Part shown: positions 1 through 10,140 of the stretch, one piece after another
How positions within the stretch are numbered: position 1 is the stretch's first letter
Layout: each line of letters starts with the position of its first letter
From: Gammaproteobacteria bacterium
GTDB taxonomy: Bacteria > Pseudomonadota > Gammaproteobacteria > Pseudomonadales > Pseudohongiellaceae
Assembly (NCBI GenBank): GCA_002711845.1
Contig: PASF01000007.1
Span: 52,635-116,634, forward strand
DNA: 64,000 nt
Reading direction: 5' to 3'
Position numbers and translations under genes: made by a program
The notes under the pieces: generated by a model
The model's database searches: none
The model's input: only the letters and a program-made list of their open reading frames with translations
Told to the model about the DNA's origin: nothing

Positions 1-1724
1 GCGGTGGCGCGCAGCGCCAGGATCCTGTTCATGCCGATCTTGTACGATGTGGCCTGACCGGGCATGACGATGTAACGCTGCACCTCTGAGGTGATGGCGG
101 TCAGTGGGACCGAGGAGTTGGCAGCAAAATAGTCGATGGCTTCCTGCTCGGTCCAGCCTTTTGCGTGCAGACCGGTGTCGACCACCAGGCGAATGGCGCG
201 CCACATCTCCGACGTCAGGCGGCCAAACTGAGAGTAGGGATCCTCATAGGTGCCGGGCATTTCGCTGGCCAGGTACTCCGAATACAGGCCCCAGCCTTCC
301 GAATAGGCAGTGAAGCCGGCCTGGGTGCGGAACCGGGGCATGTTCTCCAGCTCCTGGGCGATGGAGATCTGCATGTGATGGCCGGGCAGTCCTTCGTGAT
401 AGGCGATCACTTCCATCTCCGATTTGGGCATGGCATTCATGTCGGACAGATGCGCGTAGTAAACACCCGGGCGCGACCCGTCCGGGGTACCGGGGTAGTA
501 GTGCTGCGCAGCGCCATCGCGCTCACGGAAGGCTTCCACCCGTCGCACAACCAGGTCAGCCTGGGGCAGGGTGGCAAAATAGTTGGGCAGCTGCGCCTTG
601 ATATTCTCGATCGCCGCGGTAGCGTCGTCGATATAACCCTGACGGCCGGTGTCGGTGTTGGGGTAGTAGAAGCGTTCATCGTTACTGGTCTCGCGGAGCA
701 TGACAAAAAATTCCTGCAGCGAGCCATCAAAACCCGTACTGTCCTTGACGGCTTCCATCTCGGCACGCAGGCGCGCCACATCGGCCAGGCCGATTTCATG
801 GATCTCATCAGCGGTCAGATCCGTGGTGGTCTGATTGGCCAGCCGGAACTCGTAGTAAGCCTCGCCATTTGGCTGCGACACCAGACCGGTGGATACCTCT
901 GGTACTTTGTCCATTTCAGATTCGGCCCAGGCGATAACGCGCTCGAAGGCAGGACCAAAATCCTGCGTCAGGGCAGCTTCAACGCGTTCCAGCAAGGTAT
1001 CGGCGTCGGGTTGCTCCAGCAGGCCGGCATCGACCAGCACCGCCAGGTTGGTCTGTGCGTGACCCCAGATCGCGGAATTGCCATTATCAGTGAACGGTGC
1101 GCCAGTGATCACGTTCTGGGACTGTTCAATCACGCCTTGCAACGCAAACCCGGGGGTTACAACACCGCGTTCAGCAGACGTCCGGGCTCGCTCGAGCAAC
1201 TGATCCAGCGCGCGAGCGGCTTCTGACAGACGGGATGTAAACGCCTCATAATCCGCGACCGTGTCCACCTCATGGAAACTGATCAAAAACGTTGGCAGAA
1301 AGCCCTGGGCACCATTCATTTGCTCAAAGACCAGGCCATTGTAGCGAAACTCGGCTGCGCGGGCAGCCTGCTCATACTGGTAGGTCCAGATATCCCAGGA
1401 GGTCTGCGCTTCCTGTGTCAGGGCGTCGTAATCAAATTCGCGCTGCATTTCCTCAACGCTTTGACGTCGCCATTCCAGCCGGGCATCCTCTGCTGCAACA
1501 GAATAGTCATCAAGCTCATCGTAGCGATCCTTGATGCCCTGGAAGGTCATGCCAATGGGGCTAAACTGCAGTTGTTCTTCATATTTTTCGTCAAACCAGA
1601 CATTCAGTCGTTCGGTTTCGGTCTGGGTCTGGGTCTCTGCCGGCGCCGCCGGTGGGGTTGCCGGCTCACCGCAAGCGGTAAAAATCAGCAATAGCGATAA
1701 AGCGAACAGTTTCGTGTTCATCAT
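1..1724 (-). CDS. DUF885 family lipoprotein, 3' end outside the window
   Basis: The reading frame starts at the ATG ending at 1724 and is still open at base 1, so about 574 codons are visible and the C-terminus is missing. It begins with a short signal sequence ending in a lipobox-like FTAC, so it is probably a lipoprotein. A run of Q/T/E/P residues follows, then a long helical domain. The motif HEGLPGHH (bases 375-398, about residue 443) is the signature of the DUF885 family, which resembles metallopeptidases with an HExxH-like zinc site. The substrate is unknown; a peptidase role is inferred from the motif only. It is followed on the same strand by nothing visible and preceded by ubiA's terminus about 100 bases away, so it is probably its own transcription unit. 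Confidence 0.85.
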   Translation of the reverse strand, partial: MMNTKLFALSLLLIFTACGEPATPPAAPAETQTQTETERLNVWFDEKYEEQLQFSPIGMTFQGIKDRYDELDDYSVAAEDARLEWRRQSVEEMQREFDYDALTQEAQTSWDIWTYQYEQAARAAEFRYNGLVFEQMNGAQGFLPTFLISFHEVDTVADYEAFTSRLSEAARALDQLLERARTSAERGVVTPGFALQGVIEQSQNVITGAPFTDNGNSAIWGHAQTNLAVLVDAGLLEQPDADTLLERVEAALTQDFGPAFERVIAWAESEMDKVPEVSTGLVSQPNGEAYYEFRLANQTTTDLTADEIHEIGLADVARLRAEMEAVKDSTGFDGSLQEFFVMLRETSNDERFYYPNTDTGRQGYIDDATAAIENIKAQLPNYFATLPQADLVVRRVEAFRERDGAAQHYYPGTPDGSRPGVYYAHLSDMNAMPKSEMEVIAYHEGLPGHHMQISIAQELENMPRFRTQAGFTAYSEGWGLYSEYLASEMPGTYEDPYSQFGRLTSEMWRAIRLVVDTGLHAKGWTEQEAIDYFAANSSVPLTAITSEVQRYIVMPGQATSYKIGMNRILALRAT

Positions 1725-1826
1725 AAAAACATCCAGGAAAGTCGTAAGAATTGGGTAGCGTCAGGGTGACACTGCTGCGCGAATTATCGCGCACTGACAG
1801 GTTAATCGCAATTGAGGCAGCGGCTG

Positions 1827-2729
1827 CTAAACGCTGAGAACAACCCCGACAAACACCGCCAGCCCCACCCAGTGATTGTTGAGAAAGGCCTTAAAACAGG
1901 CATCTGCTTCACGATGACGGATCAGCCAGTGCTGGTAGACGAACAGACCGGCAGCCACCAGCAGGCCCAGGTAATAAAAACCTGACAGCTGGAACTGTCC
2001 GCCGGCCAGGAACAGCGCAAACAGGAACATGCCCTGCAGGGCGCCGATCATCATTCGGTCTGCGTCGCCAAACAGAATGGCCGTGGATTTGACGCCGATT
2101 TTCAGATCGTACTCGCGATCGACCATGGCGTACTGCGTGTCGTAGGCAACGGTCCACAGGCAGTTGGCGACATACAGCACCCAGGCAGTGGTGGGCGGCC
2201 ACTCACCGGTCTGAGCGGTGAAGGTCATCAGGATGCCCCAGGAAAACGCCATGCCCAGCACCACCTGGGGTAAGTGGGTGTAGCGCTTCATGAACGGGTA
2301 GGCGGCGGTCAGCACCACGGCGCCGAACGACATCCAGATGGTCAGCATGTTGGTGAGCAGCAGCAGCATGAAGGCTGCCAGGCAAAGCCCGAGAAAACAC
2401 AGCATGGCTTCTTTGCGGGTGACCTGACCGGTCACAATGGCGCGATTTTCGGTACGCAGTACATCACCGTCTATATGGCTGTCGGCGAAGTCGTTAATAC
2501 AGCAGCCGGCCGAGCGCATCAGCAGGGTCCCCAGTGCAAAGACAAACACCAGGTGCCATTGGGGCCAGCCGTTGGCCGCCAGCCACAGCGCGCCCAGCGT
2601 GGGCCACAGCAACAACAGTGTGCCGATGGGCCGGTTCAGTCGGGTCAGCAGAATGAATGCTGGCAGACGTGCGTGGACACGGGGCAGGTATTTTTCCAGT
2701 TGATCGTTGATATAAGATACCGGTGGCAT
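1827..2729 (-). CDS. ubiA: 4-hydroxybenzoate octaprenyltransferase UbiA
   Basis: Integral membrane prenyltransferase that attaches the polyprenyl tail to 4-hydroxybenzoate in ubiquinone synthesis. The 300-residue product has the usual family length, many hydrophobic helices, and both Asp-rich motifs: N79-D80-x-x-D83 with D87/D89, and D197/D204/D208 in the second motif ([13 protein letters not shown]). These bind the prenyl diphosphate through magnesium. The start at MPPVSYIN leaves 21 bases to the upstream HDOD gene, so the two are probably co-transcribed. No ubiC (chorismate lyase) is next to it, unlike in Escherichia coli. Confidence 0.95.
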   Translation of the reverse strand: MPPVSYINDQLEKYLPRVHARLPAFILLTRLNRPIGTLLLLWPTLGALWLAANGWPQWHLVFVFALGTLLMRSAGCCINDFADSHIDGDVLRTENRAIVTGQVTRKEAMLCFLGLCLAAFMLLLLTNMLTIWMSFGAVVLTAAYPFMKRYTHLPQVVLGMAFSWGILMTFTAQTGEWPPTTAWVLYVANCLWTVAYDTQYAMVDREYDLKIGVKSTAILFGDADRMMIGALQGMFLFALFLAGGQFQLSGFYYLGLLVAAGLFVYQHWLIRHREADACFKAFLNNHWVGLAVFVGVVLSV

Positions 2730-2750
2730 GCGTGGTTCCAGGGCGAGGGA

Positions 2751-4034
2751 TCAGATCGACATTTGCTCGGCAATCAGCGTGATGTCAGCAGACAGTACCA
2801 GCTTGTCGATCAGCTCTTCGCAGCGTTCACGATCCAGGCCGCAGCGCTCATACATGGCGTCGCTGACAGGTTCTGGCGGTGCGTCGCCGATGCCGTGCTG
2901 GCGGAACAGCCGCATCGCGATAAAGATCAGATTGGCGTAGATCGCATGCGGACCGCTATAGTCTGCATCCTGCTGATAACGCAGCGCGGTGCAGACCTCT
3001 TCGGGCATGTTCCATGACTGCATCAGCCAGGCGCTGATCTGTTCGCGGCTGATACCAATCAGATGTTTCTCGATCGCCACGTGGCTGATCTCGGGGTTGG
3101 CTTCGGCATAGCGACAAATGGTGGAGAAATGTTCAGGGAAGGTGTGTGCCAGCACCAGGTAGCCAAAGTTGTGCAGCAGGCCTGACAGATAGATCATACC
3201 CTGACGTGGTCGCTTGCTGGCAGGCACCATGCGCGCCATCGCCTCGACCGCGGTGGAGCAGTACACCGCCTGCAGCCAGTACGGGGTAAAACCCGCACTT
3301 TGATCCTTGGGCACTTCAACTGTTTTGCCCAGGATCAGCCCAATCGCCAGGTTGCTCACCAGATCAAATCCCAGTACCCGGACGATGGCGTCCTGCACCG
3401 ACCGGATCTTGCCCGGCGCAGCGTAATACGGTGACGATGCCCAGCTCACCACCTGTGCCGCCAGACTGGGGTCGGCCTCAACAATACTGGTCAACTCGGA
3501 CACCGTGGCATTGGGGTTGGCGCGCAGGGCCATGATGCGATCGGCAGTGGCGGACAGCGGCGGAATCTCCAGGGTTTCATCCAGACGCTGGCGAATGCGC
3601 AGCGAGGTGAAGTGCCGGATAGAGTCACTGATCTGTTGTGTGTCCTGTTCGGCTTCCGGCAGGTCACGTTGCAAATCATGGGCCGCAATTGTAAAGGCAA
3701 CATGGCGTATATTGACTTCACGCGCATGCAGGGAGTTGCGCAACGTCGACAGGGTCATGCCGTCGTCGGCCACAACCAGGGCGTCTTCAGCACTCAGGCC
3801 GCTGTCGATAAACGTCGGCAACACGAAAAAATCACGGTATGCCGGCAGTGGCTGCAGGCGACGACTGCGGCTGGCGGAGACGATATCGTCCTGGGAAACC
3901 GGGGCGAATCCGCGTTCAGTAACACTTTGCAGGTTGCGCAGGTCCAGAAGTGAGCCAGTGGGCAATATACATTGCACCAGATTGCGGTCGTCCTTTAACA
4001 GAACGCAGCGCACTGCAGGTTTATAATCAGACAT
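2751..4034 (-). CDS. HDOD domain protein with N-terminal YbaK-like domain
   Basis: A 427-residue protein in two parts. Roughly the first 150 residues resemble the YbaK/ProX aminoacyl-tRNA deacylase fold as found in gammaproteobacterial deacylase-HDOD fusions. The rest (from about residue 155, with LEIPPLSATADRIMAL and later LLHNFGYLVLAHTFP) is an HDOD domain, a degenerate relative of HD phosphohydrolases used in signalling. HDOD proteins often act in motility, virulence or c-di-GMP signalling, but the specific role here cannot be read from sequence. The start codon lies inside the last codons of recG (8-base overlap), which implies translational coupling to the recG operon. Confidence 0.85.
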   Translation of the reverse strand: MSDYKPAVRCVLLKDDRNLVQCILPTGSLLDLRNLQSVTERGFAPVSQDDIVSASRSRRLQPLPAYRDFFVLPTFIDSGLSAEDALVVADDGMTLSTLRNSLHAREVNIRHVAFTIAAHDLQRDLPEAEQDTQQISDSIRHFTSLRIRQRLDETLEIPPLSATADRIMALRANPNATVSELTSIVEADPSLAAQVVSWASSPYYAAPGKIRSVQDAIVRVLGFDLVSNLAIGLILGKTVEVPKDQSAGFTPYWLQAVYCSTAVEAMARMVPASKRPRQGMIYLSGLLHNFGYLVLAHTFPEHFSTICRYAEANPEISHVAIEKHLIGISREQISAWLMQSWNMPEEVCTALRYQQDADYSGPHAIYANLIFIAMRLFRQHGIGDAPPEPVSDAMYERCGLDRERCEELIDKLVLSADITLIAEQMSI

Positions 4035-6132
4035 TGCCGTAAAGTTCCCGGTCGCCGAGCCAGCGGTTTACCAGCGGGTCGATATGTGAAGGATAGTCAT
4101 GTTCTATTGTATCTGCAGCCGATTTTACCGGATCAAGCAAGGCAGCGTCACGCGCCAAATCGGCAATTCTGAAACTCATCAGGCCGGTTTGCCGCGTACC
4201 CAGCACCTGGCCGGGGCCACGAATGGCCAGATCCTGCTCGGCAATGAAAAAGCCATCGTTGCTGTCGCGCATGATACCCAGGCGTTGTTTGCCCAGCTGT
4301 GACAACGGTGTTTGATACAACAACAGACAGTGGCTGGCCTTGGCACCACGGCCAACACGCCCTCGCAACTGATGCAGTTGCGCCAGGCCCAGACGTTCCG
4401 GGTTCTCAATGATCATCAGGCTGGCGTTGGGCACATCAACACCGACTTCAATCACGGTGGTGGCGACCAGCAAATGCAGTTCCCCCTGTTTGAATGCCGA
4501 CATCACCGCACTTTTTTCTGCCGGTTTCATGCGGCCGTGGACCAGACCGATGGCCAGGTCCGGCAATTGTGTCTGCAAGGCTGCCAGTGTCGCCTCTGCG
4601 GCCTGTGCCTGCAAGGCCTCGGATTCGTCGATCAGCGTACACACCCAGTAAGCCTGATTGCCTTGCAGACAGGCCTGATGGATGCGATCAATGACTTCAT
4701 CCCGCCGCTCGTTGGAGATAATCACCGTGTTAACGGGGGTACGCCCGGGCGGCAGTTCGTCCAGCACACTGCAGTCCAGGTCGGCATAGGCACTCATGGC
4801 CAGCGTCCGGGGAATGGGTGTCGCCGTCATCACCAGCTGATGGGGAATGCTTTGTCCGGTATTGCCCTTCTCGCGCAGTGCCAGGCGCTGGTGAACGCCA
4901 AAACGATGCTGTTCATCAATGATGATCAGGCCCAGATTGTTGAACTCGACACCCTCCTGAAACAGCGCGTGCGTGCCAACAGCGATTTGGCTGCTGCCGT
5001 CCTGAAGGCCCTGCAAGGTCTGCTGGCGCTGGCGACCCTTGACCTTGCCGCTGAGCCAGCCCGGTTGCAGGCCCAATGGCGCCAGCCATTGGCTGAAATT
5101 GACATGGTGCTGTTCGGCCAGAATTTCGGTGGGTGCCATGATCACCGCCTGATAGCCGCTGTCGACGGCCTGCAGTGCCGCGAGTGCTGCCACCACGGTT
5201 TTACCGGAGCCCACGTCACCCTGCAGCAGTCGCAGCATCGGTTGCTGCAGAGACAAATCATGGCTGATCTCACGACAGACTCTGGATTGCGCGCCGGTCA
5301 GGGAGAAGGGCAATTGCTTGAGGAAGGCCTGGCTCAGGCGGCTGTGGGCCGCCATCACCGGCGCCAGATGCTGCGCAGATTGCTGGCGCAGGCGCCGCAG
5401 GCACAGACGATGACTGAGCAGCTCTTCAAAAGCCAGGCGCTGTTGTGCCGGGTGCTCGCCATTGAGCAATTGCGCCACCGGCGCCTGCACGGGTGGATGA
5501 TGCAGATACTGCAGGGCGTCAGCCAAACCGGGAAACGCGAAGCGGTGCAGAATATCGGCGGGCATCCAGTCGGGCAGTGCCTGCGGTGATTGCAGCATTG
5601 CCAGGGCCTGATCGATGAGTTTGCGTAACCGGGTTTGTTGCAGGCCGTCGGTGGCGGGGTAAATCGGTGTCAGCCGGTCGGCCACCGGGGCAATATCGCC
5701 AGGCTTGAGCACCTGGTATTCGGGGTGATAGATTTCGTAACCGGTTTTGCCACTGCGGATCTCGCCATAACAGCGCAGTGTGTTCCCCGGCGCCAGCATC
5801 TTTTTCTGGGCCGCACTGAAGTGGAAAAAGCGCAAACTGATGATGCCGCCACTGTCCTTTATCCGGCAGACGAGGCTGCGGCGTCGACCAAAATCCAGCT
5901 CGCAGCTGACTATTTCGCCCTCCAGCATGACATCATCGCCCAGGCGCACCCGACCGATGGACGCTATCCGGGTGCGATCCTGATAGCGCAGCGGCAGGTG
6001 AAACAGCAGGTCCTGTACAGTGTGGATATGCAGGGTCGCCAGGCGTTCGGCCAGGCGTGCCGCGACACCGTTGAGTTGGGTTACCGGAATGTCGCTCAGT
6101 GCCACAGGGCCTGGCATGGCGGCTGACGTCAA
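4027..6132 (-). CDS. recG: ATP-dependent DNA helicase RecG
   Basis: Branched-DNA helicase that remodels stalled forks and Holliday junctions in the cytoplasm. The 701 residues match the family length. An N-terminal wedge/OB region comes first, then helicase motif I GDVGSGKT (about residues 304-311), the DEQH box (about residue 405, DEQHRFGV), and motif VI (QLRGRVGRG) near the C-terminus. The start codon overlaps the stop of ridA by 4 bases and the end overlaps the HDOD gene, so recG sits inside a tightly packed operon that also holds spoT, rpoZ and probably gmk. Confidence 0.97.
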   Translation of the reverse strand: MTSAAMPGPVALSDIPVTQLNGVAARLAERLATLHIHTVQDLLFHLPLRYQDRTRIASIGRVRLGDDVMLEGEIVSCELDFGRRRSLVCRIKDSGGIISLRFFHFSAAQKKMLAPGNTLRCYGEIRSGKTGYEIYHPEYQVLKPGDIAPVADRLTPIYPATDGLQQTRLRKLIDQALAMLQSPQALPDWMPADILHRFAFPGLADALQYLHHPPVQAPVAQLLNGEHPAQQRLAFEELLSHRLCLRRLRQQSAQHLAPVMAAHSRLSQAFLKQLPFSLTGAQSRVCREISHDLSLQQPMLRLLQGDVGSGKTVVAALAALQAVDSGYQAVIMAPTEILAEQHHVNFSQWLAPLGLQPGWLSGKVKGRQRQQTLQGLQDGSSQIAVGTHALFQEGVEFNNLGLIIIDEQHRFGVHQRLALREKGNTGQSIPHQLVMTATPIPRTLAMSAYADLDCSVLDELPPGRTPVNTVIISNERRDEVIDRIHQACLQGNQAYWVCTLIDESEALQAQAAEATLAALQTQLPDLAIGLVHGRMKPAEKSAVMSAFKQGELHLLVATTVIEVGVDVPNASLMIIENPERLGLAQLHQLRGRVGRGAKASHCLLLYQTPLSQLGKQRLGIMRDSNDGFFIAEQDLAIRGPGQVLGTRQTGLMSFRIADLARDAALLDPVKSAADTIEHDYPSHIDPLVNRWLGDRELYGNV

Positions 6133-6524
6133 GCCGTCGCGGGCAGTATCATGATGGCATCAATCTCGACCTGGACGCCGCGGGGCAAAGCCGACACCTC
6201 GATGGTGGCCCGCGCCGGATAGGGCGTCTGGAAGTATTGCTGCATGGTGGTGTTGACCACGGCGAAGTGGCTCAGGTCGATCATGTAGATGGTCAGTTTG
6301 ACGCAGTCATCCAGGGTGCCGCCGGCCTCCGCGGCCACCGCGGCCAGGTTGTCCAGTACCTGGCGAGCCTGAGCTTCGATGTCGCCCTCGACCACGTCCA
6401 TGGACACCGGATCCAGCGGGATCTGGCCGGACAGGAAAACCATGTTGCCGCTTTTGATGGCCTGCGAATAGGGGCCGATAGCCGAAGGTGCGCGTTCAGT
6501 GGAGATAGCCTGTTTGTCAGCCAT
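6129..6524 (-). CDS. ridA: RidA/YjgF/YER057c family enamine/imine deaminase
   Basis: A 131-residue RidA-family protein, expected to hydrolyse reactive 2-aminoacrylate and related imines formed by PLP enzymes. The N-terminal IGPYSQA motif and the C-terminal stretch PARATIEVSALPRGVQVEID, with the arginine that binds the carboxylate, are both present. It lies between spoT and recG, a placement also seen in pseudomonads. It overlaps the recG start by 4 bases. Its length and motifs are normal for the family. Confidence 0.93.
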   Translation of the reverse strand: MADKQAISTERAPSAIGPYSQAIKSGNMVFLSGQIPLDPVSMDVVEGDIEAQARQVLDNLAAVAAEAGGTLDDCVKLTIYMIDLSHFAVVNTTMQQYFQTPYPARATIEVSALPRGVQVEIDAIMILPATA

Positions 6525-6577
6525 GTTCGAGTCCTTGTCAGTGCAATGCGTAGGTTTGGGTCAGTGACTGCTTACTG

Positions 6578-8767
6578 TCAGTGTTGGCGCTTCAGAGCTT
6601 CGGGTGCGATGTTGCCCTTGATGGGCTTGACCAGTTTGCGGCTCTTCACCCGTGCCACCCGGGTCACCGGTTTGATCAGACGTACGTGTTTCATCACCCG
6701 CGCCAGATGAATCCGGTTGCGGACATTGAGCAGCAGGTTGACGATGCTGAAACGGGCATCGCGCTCAACCGTGCTGATACGTTCGATATTGGCTTCCTTG
6801 CTGGTGATGGCAGTGGCCAGTTTGGCAATGATGCCACGCTCATTTTCCAGCTCCACACGAATCTCTACCGCGAACTCGCCTTCGACGTCAGGATCCCAGC
6901 GGACAGCCACGATTTTTTCCGGGTTCTGCCGGATCTCTGCAATGTTGTTGCAGGTTTCAGTGTGAATCACCATGCCGCGGCCAGAGCTGATATGGCCGAC
7001 AATGGGGTCGCCGGGAATGGGATAGCAGCACTTGGCATAACTCATCACCATGCCTTCGGAGCCGCGGATCGCCAGCGATGCCTGCTTGGCATCCTTGCTG
7101 GTCGCCTTGGGGATTTTTTCCTGAACTTCTTCGGGAAACATTTTCTGCGCCACGATGTGCGCCATGCGGTTGCCCAGGCCGATGTCGCTGAGCAGCGTGT
7201 TGAGCTCGCTGACATTAAGCTGTTGCAGCAGCGCCTGCACCTGATCGCCGCTCAGTTTTTCGAGCTGAGTCCCGTGGCCGGCCAGTGACTTGTTGAGCAG
7301 GCGCCGGCCCAGTGCGATGGATTCTGACTCGCGCTGATTCTTCAGGTAATGGCGGATATTGCTGCGAGCCTTGCCGGTGACCACAAAGCTCAGCCAGGCC
7401 GGGTTGGGCTGGGCGCCGGGGGTGGTGATAATTTCCACGGTCTGGCCGCTTTCCAGCGGTTCACTCAGCGGTGCCAGACGGCGGCTGATGCGACAGGCCA
7501 CACAGCTGTTGCCAACGTCGGTGTGCACGGCGTAGGCAAAATCCACCGCCGTGGAGCCGGCGGGCAACTCCATGATACGACCCTTGGGCGTAAACACATA
7601 AATTTCGTCAGGAAACAGGTCAATCTTGACGTTTTCAATAAACTCGAGGGAGTTGCCTGCATTTTGCTGCATTTCCAGCAGCCCATTGACCCATTGGCGG
7701 GCCCGGATATGGGCGTTGCTGGGCGTGTCATCCGAGGACTTGTAGAGCCAGTGGGCGGCGATGCCATTGTTGGCCATGGCCTCCATCTCTTCGGTGCGGA
7801 TCTGTATTTCGATGGGCACACCGTGCATGCCAAACAGTGTGGTATGCAGCGACTGATAGCCATTGGCCTTGGGAATGGCAATATAATCCTTGAAACGACC
7901 GGGTACGGGCTTGAAAAGGTTGTGAACAGCGCCTAAAACCCGGTAACAGGTATCGACCGAATCAACCACAATGCGGAACGCATACACATCCATGATTTCA
8001 GAGAAGGATTTGCGCTTGGTGCGCATCTTCTCGTAGATACTGTACAGGTGTTTTTCCCGGCCGATGGTGCGTCCGGGCAGGCCTTCGCGCTCCAGACACG
8101 CTTCAATGGCGCTCTGCACCTGTTTGACGATTTCCTTGCGGTTGCCGCGGATGGCCTTGACGGCGGCATTGATGCGACGCGCCCGCATCGGGAACAGTGC
8201 CTCGAATCCCAGCTCCTCGAATTCCACCCGCACGGCATTCATGCCCAGGCGGGCGGCAATCGGGGAATAGATATCCAGGGTTTCCTTGGCAATGCGGCGA
8301 CGTTTCTCCGGACTCAGTACGTCCAGCGTGCGCATATTGTGCAGGCGGTCGGCCAGTTTCACCAGAATCACCCGCAGGTCGCGCGCCATCGCCAGGGCCA
8401 TTTTCTGGAAATTCTCGGCTTGGGCTTCCGCGTGACTGCTGAAGGTGATCTTGTTGAGTTTGCTGACACCATCGACCATGTCAGCAACGGTTTCGCCGAA
8501 CTGGCTTTTCACCGCGCTTTTGCTGACGCCGGTATCCTCGATAACGTCATGCAGCATGGCCGCCATCAGGCTCTGATGGTCCATGTGCATGTCACTGAGG
8601 ATGTTGGCCACGGCGAGCGGATGGGTGACGTAAGGTTCACCGCTGCGACGGAACTGGCCGTCGTGTGCCTGCTCCGCATAGAAGTAGGCACGGCGCACAC
8701 TGTTCACCTGATCGGATGCCAGATAGCCCGAGAGGCTGCCGGCAAGAGAGTCGATTGTTAATGTCAC
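6578..8767 (-). CDS. spoT: Bifunctional (p)ppGpp synthetase/hydrolase SpoT
   Basis: Stringent-response enzyme of 729 residues that makes and degrades (p)ppGpp. The domain order is classical: HD hydrolase (H73-D74 in HDVIEDT), a RelA/SpoT synthetase domain containing GRFKDYIA and YQSLHT, a TGS domain (about residues 390-450), and a C-terminal ACT domain. The RFKD motif is the version typical of bifunctional Rel/SpoT rather than the ExDD motif of RelA, and the HD box is intact, so hydrolysis should be functional. It lies 19 bases downstream of rpoZ on the same strand, the conserved rpoZ-spoT order. Confidence 0.97.
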   Translation of the reverse strand: MTLTIDSLAGSLSGYLASDQVNSVRRAYFYAEQAHDGQFRRSGEPYVTHPLAVANILSDMHMDHQSLMAAMLHDVIEDTGVSKSAVKSQFGETVADMVDGVSKLNKITFSSHAEAQAENFQKMALAMARDLRVILVKLADRLHNMRTLDVLSPEKRRRIAKETLDIYSPIAARLGMNAVRVEFEELGFEALFPMRARRINAAVKAIRGNRKEIVKQVQSAIEACLEREGLPGRTIGREKHLYSIYEKMRTKRKSFSEIMDVYAFRIVVDSVDTCYRVLGAVHNLFKPVPGRFKDYIAIPKANGYQSLHTTLFGMHGVPIEIQIRTEEMEAMANNGIAAHWLYKSSDDTPSNAHIRARQWVNGLLEMQQNAGNSLEFIENVKIDLFPDEIYVFTPKGRIMELPAGSTAVDFAYAVHTDVGNSCVACRISRRLAPLSEPLESGQTVEIITTPGAQPNPAWLSFVVTGKARSNIRHYLKNQRESESIALGRRLLNKSLAGHGTQLEKLSGDQVQALLQQLNVSELNTLLSDIGLGNRMAHIVAQKMFPEEVQEKIPKATSKDAKQASLAIRGSEGMVMSYAKCCYPIPGDPIVGHISSGRGMVIHTETCNNIAEIRQNPEKIVAVRWDPDVEGEFAVEIRVELENERGIIAKLATAITSKEANIERISTVERDARFSIVNLLLNVRNRIHLARVMKHVRLIKPVTRVARVKSRKLVKPIKGNIAPEALKRQH

Positions 8768-8786
8768 CAGCCGACTCCTCTGTTAA

Positions 8787-9107
8787 TTAATCGTCTTCGG
8801 AAAGGGGCTCTTCTGCAGGCTCTGCGTCAGAGTCTGCCACGATGGCACCCATCATCGCAGCCGTGGCATCCAGCTCGGCCTCGGCCATTTCGCGGGCCGG
8901 TGCAGGGCGCGCCTTGAGAATACTGGCATCCACCAGGCCATCGGCGATCTCGCGCAGTGCGATGACCGTCGGCTTGTCATTGTCTTCCGACACCAGGGCG
9001 TCTTTGCCACCGGTCTGCAGTTGACGCGCGCGCTTGCTGGAGATCATCACCAGTTGGAAACGATTGTCTACCTTGTCCAGACAATCTTCTACGGTAATAC
9101 GTGCCAT
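8787..9107 (-). CDS. rpoZ: DNA-directed RNA polymerase omega subunit
   Basis: A 106-residue omega subunit, which helps assemble RNA polymerase and, in proteobacteria, contributes to a ppGpp binding site. The N-terminus [17 protein letters not shown] is nearly the textbook sequence, followed by the conserved ARQL and ALREIADG segments. The acidic C-terminal tail ([11 protein letters not shown]) is a common extension. Its position between gmk and spoT is the usual gammaproteobacterial order. A leader of about 240 bases containing three copies of a 13-bp repeat separates it from gmk, so it may have its own promoter. Confidence 0.97.
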   Translation of the reverse strand: MARITVEDCLDKVDNRFQLVMISSKRARQLQTGGKDALVSEDNDKPTVIALREIADGLVDASILKARPAPAREMAEAELDATAAMMGAIVADSDAEPAEEPLSEDD

Positions 9108-9130
9108 ATAAAACCTGCCTTGTTGAAATC

Positions 9131-9169
9131 AAGTCTGTTGCTAAAGTCTGTTGCTAGAATCTGTTGATA
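9131..9169. repeat. 13-bp tandem repeat, three copies, in the rpoZ leader
   Basis: The unit AAGTCTGTTGCTA occurs twice in exact tandem, followed by a third copy with three changes (GAATCTGTTGATA). It lies 24 to 62 bases upstream of the rpoZ start on the coding (minus) strand. No function can be assigned; it may be slippage-derived or a binding site. Confidence 0.7.
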
Positions 9170-9350
9170 AAAGCCAGTTACGCCGTTGTTTGACGCATCA
9201 CGGGCGCAACCATCAGGCCGGCGAACGTCGGAGCATATAACAGAGGACCGGCTATGATACTGAATTTATGCAGCGCTTGCATGCAAATTCCGAAAACCGG
9301 CGGTAAAAAGCGCTATAAAGGCCGCGTCAGGTACATTCTCGGAACAAATG

Positions 9351-9989
<639 letters not shown>

Positions 9990-10140
9990 TCAGCGAGTGG
10001 AGTGGGTTGTGATGCGGCAGAACTATAGTCAATCCTGTGTCGGGTGTCCACCGCCGACCGACAGTTGACGCCGGGCCGCGGACGGAGAACAATCAGGACC
10101 CTACAGCAGCACAACGGCTCAGGCCCGCGGGAGCACGGTA

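Noticed and set aside
165..1226. Long open frame on the plus strand
   Set aside because: Antisense to the DUF885 gene, which has a clear HEGLPGHH motif and lipoprotein signal on the minus strand.
1618..1637. Hexanucleotide repeat GGTCTG in the DUF885 gene
   Set aside because: Its unit is a multiple of three and encodes a Q-T run, so it cannot switch the frame.
4312..5589. Long open frame on the plus strand
   Set aside because: It is antisense to recG, whose helicase motifs are complete; the translated sequence shows no family features.
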